Below, piece after piece: positions 6,598 to 13,904 of a stretch of DNA of 19,680 nt (the first letter of the stretch is position 1; each line of letters begins with the position of its first letter). The translations under genes were made by a program, and so were the position numbers. The notes beneath the pieces are model-generated. The model made no database searches. It had not been told where the DNA came from and saw only the letters and a program-made list of their open reading frames with translations. The DNA is taken from assembly GCA_023433615.1 (NCBI GenBank), contig JAEZCJ010000104.1:1-19680 (forward strand), given 5' to 3'. The DNA comes from Bacillota bacterium. GTDB taxonomy: Bacteria; Bacillota; Bacilli; Paenibacillales; Paenibacillaceae.

Positions 6598-7460
6598 GAC
6601 ACGCACCCGCCTTCTCCTGCCCATGCCGCAAGGGCTTCCGGACAGTGGCTCGGCACGATCCGCACCTCGGGATGCGCCGCATGCAGCCTGCAGAGCCGGT
6701 CGAACGTATCCCCGTATTGGCGGCGGTCCGCCATGATTAGGCCTGCCAGCGCATGCGGGGGCCTCCCTTCGCGATAAGCGCGGCTGAACCAGACGGCATC
6801 CGCGCACAAGAAGTACGTATGCCGCTCCGTCGATGCGAATAGGCCGATCTGCCCCGCGGCATGGCCGGGTATATCGACGGCGATCAGGCTGCCGTCTCCG
6901 AACACGTCATATCCGCTGCCATACGGCACCGAGTCCGGCAGCTTGATCGCCTTGCAGTTATCCAGCATCCGGCTGCGTTCCGGCATGTCGTCCGGCAGCA
7001 AGCCCGGCAGATAACCAGCCCGCACCGACGCGAGCTTGCCAAGCTTGGCCACGGATCGGTACGCCACTTCCTTATAGTAGAATTGGGCCTGAGGAAAGTC
7101 CCGCGCACCCCCGATATGATCGGCATGCATATGAGACAGCACGATATGCCGCACGTCTGCCTGATCGATACCCAGCTCCCGGAGCCGGCTCGCCGCGCTG
7201 TCCGTCTCTTCGAAGGCAACCGGCGTGATCCAGCGATACAAGGCTGCAGGCAATCGAGCCGTCTCCAAGAAGAAGCGCGACGAGTACCCCGTATCGAATA
7301 ATACGATCCCCTGCTCCGGATGCTCGATGCAGGCGAACCCTGCAGGGAACGGCACCGGACGGAACGTACCGCCGCGCAGCGTCAGCGCCTCGGGATGCTT
7401 GCAAGCGCCGGCCGCAAGCAGCCGCAGCTTCACCTTGACCGGCATCGTCAGCTTCTGCAT
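6594..7460 (-). CDS. Metallo-beta-lactamase-fold hydrolase (lactonase-like)
   Basis: A 288-residue MBL-fold enzyme with the complete binuclear metal site: H110-x-H112-x-D114-H115 in LSHMHADHIGG, H200 in PGHAAGQ, D221 in CADAVW and H272 in VPSHCPE. The arrangement, with FDTGYSSRF near residue 55, resembles N-acyl-homoserine-lactone lactonases and related esterases more than beta-lactamases. No signal peptide is seen, so it should be cytoplasmic. Its start ATG (7460) overlaps the upstream OleD-like gene by 13 nt, with a GGAG about 11 nt upstream; a second ATG at 7445 is possible. In this operon it might open a lactone or release an acyl thioester, occupying the place of the alpha/beta hydrolase OleB. 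The substrate is inferred only from context. Confidence 0.85.
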   Translation of the reverse strand: MQKLTMPVKVKLRLLAAGACKHPEALTLRGGTFRPVPFPAGFACIEHPEQGIVLFDTGYSSRFFLETARLPAALYRWITPVAFEETDSAASRLRELGIDQADVRHIVLSHMHADHIGGARDFPQAQFYYKEVAYRSVAKLGKLASVRAGYLPGLLPDDMPERSRMLDNCKAIKLPDSVPYGSGYDVFGDGSLIAVDIPGHAAGQIGLFASTERHTYFLCADAVWFSRAYREGRPPHALAGLIMADRRQYGDTFDRLCRLHAAHPEVRIVPSHCPEALAAWAGEGGCVS

Positions 7461-8458
7461 GCCTCATCACGCTCCTTCCACCAGCGGGCAAATGCGTGCA
7501 AGCCCTCTTGCATCGCGATGCGCGGCGCGTAACCGAGCCGTTCTCTCGCCTCCGTAATGTCCAGCGTCTGGCTGCGAGCCAATACGCCGACGGTATACCG
7601 CGTCAGCACGGGCTCTCCTCGGAGCTTCAACAGGCGATGCGCCGCTTCCATCAAGCCTGCCGCACCGTAAGCGGCTGCATACGGGAGCGCTCTCGCGCGC
7701 AGCGGAATGCCGAGCAGATCCAGCAGCTCCGATACGACCTCGCGGAATAAGACCGGCTCGCCGTTCGTGATGTTATAGCATCTGCCCAGCGCATGCTCCG
7801 ACGCGGAGCAGCCGAGCAGCATCGCATCGACGACATTGCCGACATAAGTCAAATCCAGGCACGCGTTCCCGCTGTCGATCATCGGAATGCCATGCTCCGT
7901 ATTCGCGCGCAGCAGCCGGGGGAACAACGCATTATCCCCCGGGCCGAAGATCGCGCGCGGGCGCAAAATAACGGCTGCCAATCCCTGCGCGCATGCCTCC
8001 AGCACGCGCTCTTCCGCGAGCCTCTTCGTCGCGGCATAGGCATTCACGAACCGCGCGGGCAGCGGGTCAGACTCGCGAATGGCCAGCCGATGGCGATAAT
8101 CGAAGTACAAGCTGGGCGTCGAGACGTGGATCAGCCGCTGCACGCCGTGCTGCATGACACCGTCCACGATATGACGCGTCCCTTCGACATTGCTCGCGTA
8201 GAAATCGCGATAAGCTCCCCACGGCGAAGACAGCGCGCCGCAATGGAACACATAATCATGACCTGCGCACGCCTTCATGACCGCTTCCCGGTCCGCCAGA
8301 TCGGCCTGAACGAACCGGACGCCAACACGCGTCAACTCCCGCCCCTTCGCGGCATCGCGGCCCATCCCGGTCACTTCCCATCCCATGTCCCGCAGCCTCT
8401 CGCAGGCGTGCATGCCCAAGAAGCCTGTCGCTCCCGTTACCAATGCGCTTGTCGCCAT
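7448..8458 (-). CDS. NAD(P)-dependent reductase of the OleD/3-beta-hydroxysteroid dehydrogenase family
   Basis: A 336-residue extended SDR. The nucleotide-binding motif GATGFLG is at 9-15, followed by QADLADREA (51-59). The catalytic set is S113 in HVSTPSLYF and Y141-x3-K145 in AYAATKRLAEE. The stretches WGAYRDFYASNVEGT, ILRPRAIFGPGDN and ITNGEPVLFREV are those I associate with OleD and 3-beta-HSD-type reductases rather than sugar epimerases. OleD reduces a 2-alkyl-3-ketoacid to the 3-hydroxyacid after Claisen condensation by OleA, and a KAS III gene lies two genes upstream. The ATG at 8458 directly follows the upstream TGA with no gap. The close OleD relationship was judged by eye from motifs. 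Confidence 0.82.
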   Translation of the reverse strand: MATSALVTGATGFLGMHACERLRDMGWEVTGMGRDAAKGRELTRVGVRFVQADLADREAVMKACAGHDYVFHCGALSSPWGAYRDFYASNVEGTRHIVDGVMQHGVQRLIHVSTPSLYFDYRHRLAIRESDPLPARFVNAYAATKRLAEERVLEACAQGLAAVILRPRAIFGPGDNALFPRLLRANTEHGIPMIDSGNACLDLTYVGNVVDAMLLGCSASEHALGRCYNITNGEPVLFREVVSELLDLLGIPLRARALPYAAAYGAAGLMEAAHRLLKLRGEPVLTRYTVGVLARSQTLDITEARERLGYAPRIAMQEGLHAFARWWKERDEACRS

Positions 8459-9679
8459 TCAATCACCGTTCCATTCGATATCATAGGTCGTCGCTTCGGT
8501 CAGCGGAATCCGCAGCCGTCTGCTGTGCCGCCACACGTCCCAAGCCACGCGCAGCTGCTCCAGCGCCGGCCAAGGATCCGATTGCCGATACACGACATCT
8601 CGGCTGCCGCGATAAGCGCTCATCCATGCTTGCCAATCGGAGAGTCCCCGATTCTGCCTAAGTCCGCACATCACCATCGGCAGCGCCAGCATCGCGCTGC
8701 TGCCGCTATGCGGTTCGACTACCGTCCCGGCGGCAGCCAACTGCTCCGGCGCCAGGAATGCCCGATCCAGCCCATCGTCCGGTCCGAACAGATGGATGCC
8801 GCTCGTGGCGCGCGGATTGCACTCGATCGCGTACAACCGGCCGTCTCGCGATTCGATGTAATCGAACGCGACCTGTCCCGTGAATCCGGCAGCTTCCGCG
8901 AACCGGCTTACCCATGCGCGGATGCCCGGATGCGCGATCGCTTCGAAGTGGACGCTGGCGCCGATGCCCACGCGGTATCGGCTGGGATAAGCGGCATGGG
9001 CGACGACGCGGCCCTCGTAAGCGATGCTGTAGGAGCAGTAATGGCTGCCGTCGATATACTGCTGCACCGCCCAAGGCGAACGCTCGGACACTGCGGAGAC
9101 CGATGCCTCCAGTCTGCGCCGCCATGCTTCTTTCGTCTCTGAACGGCTCAGCACCATGACGCGCGAAGCGAAACGCGAATAGACCGGCTTGAGAACGAGG
9201 CCGCATTCCCACTCCTGCGCCGAGCGTTCCGCCAGCGCAAGCCATTGCGACGGGTCCGTGATCGTCGTCGTGCGCGGCACGAGCAGGCCGAATCGTTCGG
9301 CGAGCGCGGCAAAACGTCCCTTGTGATGCAACTCATGCAGCGTCTCCAGCGATGCCGTCCATACCTTGCAATGCCGCGACAGACGATTGAGCCCGCCGGC
9401 GACATGGAAGATCTCCTCGTTCGATGGAATAAGGAGATCGATCCGCTCCCCGCGCACGATGGTTTCGAGGGCTTCCGCGTAACTAGCTGTATCATCTGCC
9501 GGGGCGGGTACCGCGAAGCTGCGCTCCACGGTGCCGGATACGCGGGTCAGATGATAGCGGGAGCTCTCGGCCGCGAACACCAGATGCCCTGCCCGATGGA
9601 GCAGCCTGGCGAGCTCCAGCGCAGCGGGCGACCTGCCCCCTGTCAGCAGAATGCGCTTCGTATCGCCTTTATCGGCCAT
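8459..9679 (-). CDS. ATP-grasp carboxylate-amine/thiol ligase
   Basis: A 406-residue protein laid out like carbamoyl-phosphate-synthetase-type ATP-grasp ligases. An N-terminal pre-ATP-grasp Rossmann-like domain (ILLTGGRSPAALELARLL, residues 10-27; LLIPSNEEIFHVAG, 82-95) is followed by the ATP lysine K164 in LVLKPVYSRF, the WAVQQYIDG segment (203-211), and the metal-binding D273 plus E286/N288 in AIECNPRATSGIHL. Enzymes of this group make acyl-phosphate intermediates and join a carboxylate to an amine or other nucleophile. The open frame extends 48 codons upstream to 9823 but overlaps the KAS III gene; ATG 9679, 4 nt after that gene's TGA, is the natural start and is probably translationally coupled. 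The substrate is unknown. Confidence 0.82.
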   Translation of the reverse strand: MADKGDTKRILLTGGRSPAALELARLLHRAGHLVFAAESSRYHLTRVSGTVERSFAVPAPADDTASYAEALETIVRGERIDLLIPSNEEIFHVAGGLNRLSRHCKVWTASLETLHELHHKGRFAALAERFGLLVPRTTTITDPSQWLALAERSAQEWECGLVLKPVYSRFASRVMVLSRSETKEAWRRRLEASVSAVSERSPWAVQQYIDGSHYCSYSIAYEGRVVAHAAYPSRYRVGIGASVHFEAIAHPGIRAWVSRFAEAAGFTGQVAFDYIESRDGRLYAIECNPRATSGIHLFGPDDGLDRAFLAPEQLAAAGTVVEPHSGSSAMLALPMVMCGLRQNRGLSDWQAWMSAYRGSRDVVYRQSDPWPALEQLRVAWDVWRHSRRLRIPLTEATTYDIEWNGD

Positions 9680-9683
9680 CTGC

Positions 9684-10682
9684 TCAGTAGTCAAGAAGCA
9701 GCCCGCCGAGCGACAAGCCGGCAGCCGTGCCCAAGAGCAGCACCCGGTCGCCGCGCTCAATTCGCCCTTGCACGATGGCCTCATGCAGCCCCATCGGAAT
9801 CGATGCGGCAATCGTATTCCCATGATTCGGCGTAATGACCATCATCTGCTTCGGCGAGATGCCGAGCTTGCGCTCGAGCAGCTTCATCGCCATCGCGCTT
9901 CCTTGATGCGGAATGACCGTGTGCACATCTTTCATGCGCATGCCGAGCGGCGCGAACAGCTCCTCCACGAATCCCGGCAGCAGCTTGGCCGCCATCCGAT
10001 AGATGCCCGGGCCGTCCATGTGGAAGAGGAAGTCTTCCTCCGTCTCCTTGCGATATTCACGCGGGTGCAGCCGCGTACCGCCGCCCCGAATTTCCGATAA
10101 TGCCGCACCCTTGCTGTACGTGCGGATGGACGCGCGCAGAATGCGCGACCCGGATCGTTCCGTGGCGCGTCCGATGACGACGGCAGCTGCGCCGTCCCCG
10201 AACAAGGCGGCACTCTCCTTATTGGCCCAATTCAAGCCGATCGAAGCAATCTCCGTGGAGACGAGCAGGACGCGGTCGTACCGCCCGGCAGCTACCATGT
10301 ACGACATGACGTCAAGGCCGGTCAGAAAGCTGAGGCATGTGGCGTCGATATCGAATGCCGGGACGCCGGTATCGTCCTGTCCCATCGCTCGCTGGATCAA
10401 TGCCGCCATGCAGGGCAGCGCCTGCTCCTTCGTCCCGCAGACGCTCACGAGGCAGTCGATATCCTCGAATGCGAGTCCCGCTGCCTCCATCGCGGCATAT
10501 GCAGCACGCGCACCCATGTCGGATGCCGTCTCGCCGTCCGCATAGTGACGTACGGCGACCTCCGTCTTGCGCAGCACCCAGCCTGCCGGGACGCCGAGTC
10601 TTGCATCCATTTCCTCAGCCGTCACGATTCGCTTGGGCATATATTTACCCGTACCTAATATTCTCACTTGTCGCTGTTCCAT
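9684..10682 (-). CDS. 3-oxoacyl-ACP synthase III family condensing enzyme (FabH/OleA-like)
   Basis: A 332-residue thiolase-fold enzyme with the complete KAS III triad: C116 in DIDATCLSF, H259 in VIPHQGSA and N289 in NHGNTIAASIP. W35 in GWVLRKTEV matches the FabH tryptophan that stacks on CoA. It catalyses decarboxylative or non-decarboxylative Claisen condensation of acyl thioesters. It is the first gene of a tightly packed biosynthetic operon and lies away from any fatty-acid synthesis genes, so it is more likely a dedicated OleA-type or product-specific synthase than housekeeping FabH. A GAGG lies 7 nt upstream of the ATG. The 149-nt region before it contains the pyruvate kinase terminator, so the operon promoter must lie within about 10683-10780, though I could not fix it. 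Confidence 0.88.
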   Translation of the reverse strand: MEQRQVRILGTGKYMPKRIVTAEEMDARLGVPAGWVLRKTEVAVRHYADGETASDMGARAAYAAMEAAGLAFEDIDCLVSVCGTKEQALPCMAALIQRAMGQDDTGVPAFDIDATCLSFLTGLDVMSYMVAAGRYDRVLLVSTEIASIGLNWANKESAALFGDGAAAVVIGRATERSGSRILRASIRTYSKGAALSEIRGGGTRLHPREYRKETEEDFLFHMDGPGIYRMAAKLLPGFVEELFAPLGMRMKDVHTVIPHQGSAMAMKLLERKLGISPKQMMVITPNHGNTIAASIPMGLHEAIVQGRIERGDRVLLLGTAAGLSLGGLLLDY

Positions 10683-10776
10683 CTCTCGTCCTCGCTTTTC
10701 GCATTAGAAACAGACTGCTGGGATTAGTTGAACATGCTTTCGACAAATTCCGATCGCATTCCTGCTTGCACATGAC

Positions 10777-10802
10777 AAAAAGACCAACCAACGGTTAGTT
10801 GG
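10777..10802 (-). terminator. Intrinsic terminator of pyruvate kinase (also operator-like palindrome)
   Basis: On the minus strand, 29 nt after the pyk stop, CCAACTAA and TTGGTTGG form an 8-bp stem (one G-U) around a CCG loop, followed by TCTTTTT. Read as DNA it is the near-perfect 19-nt palindrome CCAACCAAC-G-GTTAGTTGG, which resembles operators of some TetR-family repressors and lies upstream of the KAS III operon. Confidence 0.65.
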
Positions 10803-10831
10803 CTGGCCTACTGCAACCATGCAATAACAAG

Positions 10832-12262
10832 CTATACTTCGTCGCCCATGCGATGGATGCGGATGAGATTCGTCGCGCCCGATTCGCCTTGCGGCACGCC
10901 TGCCGTGACCACCGCGTAATCGCCGTCCTTCAGCATCCCGGATAACCGGCCTTGCTGCAGCGCCGCCTCGATCCGTTCATCCGTCGAACCGGCGCGAGCG
11001 CCTTGCACCGGAATGACGCCGCGCAGCAGATTCAAGCGATGCAGCACATGCGCTTCCGCCGCAATCCCGACGATCGGCGCCTGAGGCCGATACTTGGCGA
11101 CCATTCTTGCGGTGAAGCCGCTCTCCGTCGGCGTCAAGATCGCGCTCGCGCCGAGTTGGAGCGAGCTGCTGACGACGGCCTGGCTGATGGCCTCGGTAAT
11201 CGACGGCGACGTCAGCTTCGCGCGATTGCGATACGCTTCCGCATAGTCGATCGTCGATTCCGTCCGCTCCGCGATCGTCGCCATCATCCGGACGGATTCC
11301 AACGGGTACTTGCCTGCCGCCGTCTCCCCGGACAGCATCACGACGTCTGCCCCCTGCATGACCGCATTGGCAACGTCGCTTACCTCGGCGCGCGTCGGCC
11401 GCGGATTGACCTGCATCGAGTCCAGCATCTGCGTCGCGACGATGACCGGCTTGCCCGCGCTGTTGCAGCGGTCGATCATGCGCTTCTGCACCATCGGCAC
11501 TTCCTCGGCCGGGATCTCGACGCCCAGATCGCCCCTTGCGACCATGATGCCGTCCGACGCATCGACGATCGCGTCCAGTTGGTCGACCCCTTCCTCGTTC
11601 TCGATCTTCGAGATAATCTGGATATGGCTAGCATGCCGATTCTCCAAAATCTGCCGAATCTCGAGCACGTCCTCCGCCTTGCGCACGAACGATGCGGCGA
11701 TCATGTCGACGCCCTCTTCGATGCCGAACAGAATATGCTGCACGTCCCGCTCCGTCACGCCCGGAAGCGTCGTATGGATGCCCGGCAGGTTCACGCCCTT
11801 GCGCGGCTTCAGCTGTCCGCCGTTCATGACCGTGCAGACGACCTCCCGGCCTTCCACGATGTCAGCGACATGCAGCTCGATGAGACCGTCATCGATCAGA
11901 ATTCGGCTGCCGATCTCGACCACGGCAGGCAGATCGGGATAATTCACCGATACCCGCTCCCGGTTGCCGGCAAGCTGTTCGGTCGTTAGCGTGAATCGGT
12001 CGCCTGCCTTCAGTTCGTAGGAGTTGTCCTGCAGCGTGCCGATCCGCACCTCAGGCCCCTTAATGTCCATCATGATCGAGACGATGGCGCCGGCTTCGGC
12101 GGCAGTCTCCCGAATAAGACGAATTCGTGAACGGTGATCGTCCAATTCGCCATGTGCCATATTCAATCTTGCTACGTTCATGCCCGCCTGCATCATTTCC
12201 TTCAATACCGCGGCCGTGCCGCACGATGGCCCCATCGTGCAAATAATTTTCGTCTTGCGCAT
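10832..12262 (-). CDS. pyk: Pyruvate kinase, short form with altered K+ site
   Basis: Catalyses phosphoenolpyruvate plus ADP to pyruvate plus ATP, the last step of glycolysis. At 476 residues it lacks the extra C-terminal PEP-utiliser-like domain found on the main pyruvate kinases of Bacillus (about 585 residues), so it may be a second isozyme. The catalytic core is intact: R32 and N34, D66-x-K68-G-P-E71, K219 and E221 in IISKIENEEG, RGDLGVEIP (243-251), T277 in VATQMLDSM, PRPTRAE and SGETAAGKYP. Two positions differ from the usual NFSHG and DTKGPE motifs: A36 (for Ser) and I67 (for Thr), both in the monovalent-cation site. ATG 12262 is chosen because GGGGGG lies 7 nt upstream. The neighbouring divergent AraC gene may control it. 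Confidence 0.93.
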   Translation of the reverse strand: MRKTKIICTMGPSCGTAAVLKEMMQAGMNVARLNMAHGELDDHRSRIRLIRETAAEAGAIVSIMMDIKGPEVRIGTLQDNSYELKAGDRFTLTTEQLAGNRERVSVNYPDLPAVVEIGSRILIDDGLIELHVADIVEGREVVCTVMNGGQLKPRKGVNLPGIHTTLPGVTERDVQHILFGIEEGVDMIAASFVRKAEDVLEIRQILENRHASHIQIISKIENEEGVDQLDAIVDASDGIMVARGDLGVEIPAEEVPMVQKRMIDRCNSAGKPVIVATQMLDSMQVNPRPTRAEVSDVANAVMQGADVVMLSGETAAGKYPLESVRMMATIAERTESTIDYAEAYRNRAKLTSPSITEAISQAVVSSSLQLGASAILTPTESGFTARMVAKYRPQAPIVGIAAEAHVLHRLNLLRGVIPVQGARAGSTDERIEAALQQGRLSGMLKDGDYAVVTAGVPQGESGATNLIRIHRMGDEV

Positions 12263-12325
12263 CTGGATTCCCCCCGCTATCAATGAACAACATTGTAGAG
12301 GAAGACGTGCGGACCGTACATGAAC

Positions 12326-12353
12326 TATAGTATGATAGGTATATTATAGTATG
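12326..12353. repeat. Direct repeat in the pyk/AraC intergenic region
   Basis: TATAGTATG occurs at 12326-12334 and again at 12345-12353, 19 nt apart (about two helical turns), in an AT-rich stretch just before the AraC gene's RBS. Two direct repeats in phase are typical of AraC-family binding sites, but the sequence also resembles -10 elements, so either reading is possible. Confidence 0.4.
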
Positions 12354-12364
12354 GAGAGTGGAAC

Positions 12365-13135
12365 ATGATCGCGATCGACTTCATCCGGCTGGACCAAGGC
12401 ATGAATTGGTACGAAGAGCGCAGCGGCGCGGACGACTCATTCACTTATGTCGCTATCACATACGGGAGATGCGTCTATTGGCTGGACGGCGAGAAGCTGG
12501 TGCTGGAGAAGGGCGATTTTCTACTCATCCCGCCTGGCATTCCCTATTATGGGAAAAACGTTCCGACGGTGTTCCACGAGAAAATCGTTATCCGCTTCGC
12601 CTGCATAGCCGGCAACGTTCCCGAACTGCCCGTCCTCTCCGGCGCAGCGTGGGTCAAAACGAAGGCAGGCAGTCTCGAATGGACGATCGAACGTCTCCGG
12701 ATCATCCTCAAGGAATGGACCGAGCGGACCGATTATGCCGATATTCGGGCAAGCGCGGTGCTTCTCGAGATCCTGACGCTCTGGAGCCGCGAGCTAGCGC
12801 GCGGACGCATGCGCAGCGAGACCCAGAGTCATGCCGAGCGCATGAAACAGTACGTCCAGGATCATTACCGCGAACGAATAACGAAGGAGCATCTGGGGAT
12901 CGCGATCGGACGGAGCGCCAATCATGCGGCAGCCCTCTTCCATCGCGCGACCGGACAGACGATCAGCGCTTATGTCCATGCCGTCCGCATGCGCACGGCT
13001 GTCTATATGCTCGAGGAATCGCTCCTGACGGTGAACGAAATCGCCGAGTACCTCGGGTACAGCGACGTGTCGTATTTTCATCGAATCTATAAACGGACTT
13101 ATGGGCATACCCCTGCCAGATCCGTCAGGCATTGA
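12365..13135 (+). CDS. AraC-family transcriptional regulator with N-terminal cupin
   Basis: A 256-residue regulator. The N-terminal part (about 25-90) is a cupin-like sensing barrel (GDFLLIPPGIPYYGKN is the characteristic turn), and residues about 155-256 are the two helix-turn-helix motifs of the AraC/XylS domain, ending in the classic VNEIAEYLGYSDVSYFHRIYKRTYGHTP. GGAG lies 8 nt before the ATG. It is divergent from pyruvate kinase across about 100 nt that contain a direct repeat. By family it probably senses a sugar or other small metabolite, but nothing in the window names the ligand. A strong terminator follows immediately. Confidence 0.9.
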   Translation: MIAIDFIRLDQGMNWYEERSGADDSFTYVAITYGRCVYWLDGEKLVLEKGDFLLIPPGIPYYGKNVPTVFHEKIVIRFACIAGNVPELPVLSGAAWVKTKAGSLEWTIERLRIILKEWTERTDYADIRASAVLLEILTLWSRELARGRMRSETQSHAERMKQYVQDHYRERITKEHLGIAIGRSANHAAALFHRATGQTISAYVHAVRMRTAVYMLEESLLTVNEIAEYLGYSDVSYFHRIYKRTYGHTPARSVRH

Positions 13136-13166
13136 GAGAGCCTCCGGCAGCGCCGGCAGGCTCTCT
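13135..13166. terminator. Bidirectional intrinsic terminator between AraC and VanX-like genes
   Basis: AGAGAGCCT pairs perfectly with AGGCTCTCT (9 bp), with an inner CCGGC/GCCGG stem separated by one bulged C and an AGC loop. The plus strand continues TTCATTT. It fills the gap between the two convergent stop codons, so it can serve both genes, although neither T run is long. Confidence 0.8.
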
Positions 13167-13880
13167 TCATTTCACGTCAAAATTATGGTACTTGTTCGGG
13201 AAAGGCTCGTCCTCCAGCGTGTAGTGCCACCATTCCTTCGCATAGGCCTCGAATCCTTGCCTCTCCATCGCCTGTTTCAGCAGGCGACGGTTCGCCGTCT
13301 GCTGCGCGGACAGTCCCTTCGCGCCGTGGCTCGAGATCGCGCCGAAGAAGTCGTAAGAGCCGCCCATATCGACGGGTTTGCCCGACTTAGCATCCGTCAG
13401 CGTCAGATCGACCGTGCTGCCTCTGGAATGACCCGATCGCTTCGCGATATAGCCGAGCTTGAACAGATTCTTCTTATCGAGCTTCGGGTAGAAGGCGCTC
13501 TTCATCTTCGTGTCGTCCGCATCCGCTGCCCAGCGGACGAAGTGATCGACGGCCTTGGTTGGACGATAGGCGTCCAGAATCAAGAGCCCGTAGCCTTGCT
13601 CTGCCAGATCCTCGCTGACGGCCTTAAGCGCTTCCGCTGCTTCCTCCGCCAAGATGGCGACAGGCGCTTCATAGCCGTCGATCCGCGTCCCGACGAAATT
13701 ATAAGCGCGATAATAGCGAAGATCCGTCTTCACGTGAGGCATGTCCACATAGACGAAGCCCTGCGGAAGCCCGGACGGTTCGGATATGCCGGCTCCCGCA
13801 GATGCGCCGAGCGTTGCGGCAGTCAGGCATGCAGCGCCGAGTAACGTACCCAGCGCCCGCATCAGCTTGCGTGTCTTCAC
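13167..13880 (-). CDS. Exported VanX-like D-Ala-D-Ala dipeptidase
   Basis: A 237-residue zinc dipeptidase of the VanX/DdpX family, which hydrolyses D-Ala-D-Ala. Motifs are R106 in LDAYRP, H151 and D158 in SGHSRGSTVDL (zinc ligands), and E216/H219 in KEWWHY (catalytic base and third zinc ligand). The first about 30 residues form a signal peptide (MKTRKLMRALGTLL, hydrophobic stretch, ASAGA), so the enzyme acts outside the membrane. This separates it from cytosolic VanX of vancomycin resistance and suggests scavenging or recycling of stem-peptide D-Ala-D-Ala. GTG 13880 is preferred over TTG 13886 because GAGGG lies 6-7 nt upstream. It follows glutamate racemase by 24 nt in the same operon. No vanH, vanA, vanR or vanS gene is nearby. 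Confidence 0.88.
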   Translation of the reverse strand: MKTRKLMRALGTLLGAACLTAATLGASAGAGISEPSGLPQGFVYVDMPHVKTDLRYYRAYNFVGTRIDGYEAPVAILAEEAAEALKAVSEDLAEQGYGLLILDAYRPTKAVDHFVRWAADADDTKMKSAFYPKLDKKNLFKLGYIAKRSGHSRGSTVDLTLTDAKSGKPVDMGGSYDFFGAISSHGAKGLSAQQTANRRLLKQAMERQGFEAYAKEWWHYTLEDEPFPNKYHNFDVK

Positions 13881-13904
13881 GCGCAATCCCTCGCTCTCGC
13901 TGCC

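Noticed and set aside
6598..6807. 70-codon N-terminal extension of the adenylate-forming enzyme
   Set aside because: It lies inside the MBL gene in another frame; the ATGA overlap at 6597 is the natural start.
7793..9142. 449-codon plus-strand open frame across the OleD-like and ATP-grasp genes
   Set aside because: A high-GC shadow of two clear minus-strand genes, with no recognisable domain.
9680..9823. N-terminal extension of the ATP-grasp ORF
   Set aside because: The 48 extra codons overlap the KAS III C-terminus out of frame; the ATG at 9679 just after the KAS III stop gives a normal pre-ATP-grasp start.
10952..11989. Long plus-strand open frame opposite pyruvate kinase
   Set aside because: It is antisense to a well-supported gene, has arginine- and histidine-rich nonsense composition, and has no RBS or family match.
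13167..13880. Vancomycin resistance (vanX) cassette
   Set aside because: No vanH, vanA, vanR or vanS partners, and the protein has a signal peptide unlike cytosolic VanX.
13820..13880. Lipoprotein signal on the VanX-like protein
   Set aside because: The cysteine is preceded by LGAA, with Gly rather than Leu/Val at -3, so an ordinary signal peptide cleaved near ASAGA is more likely.
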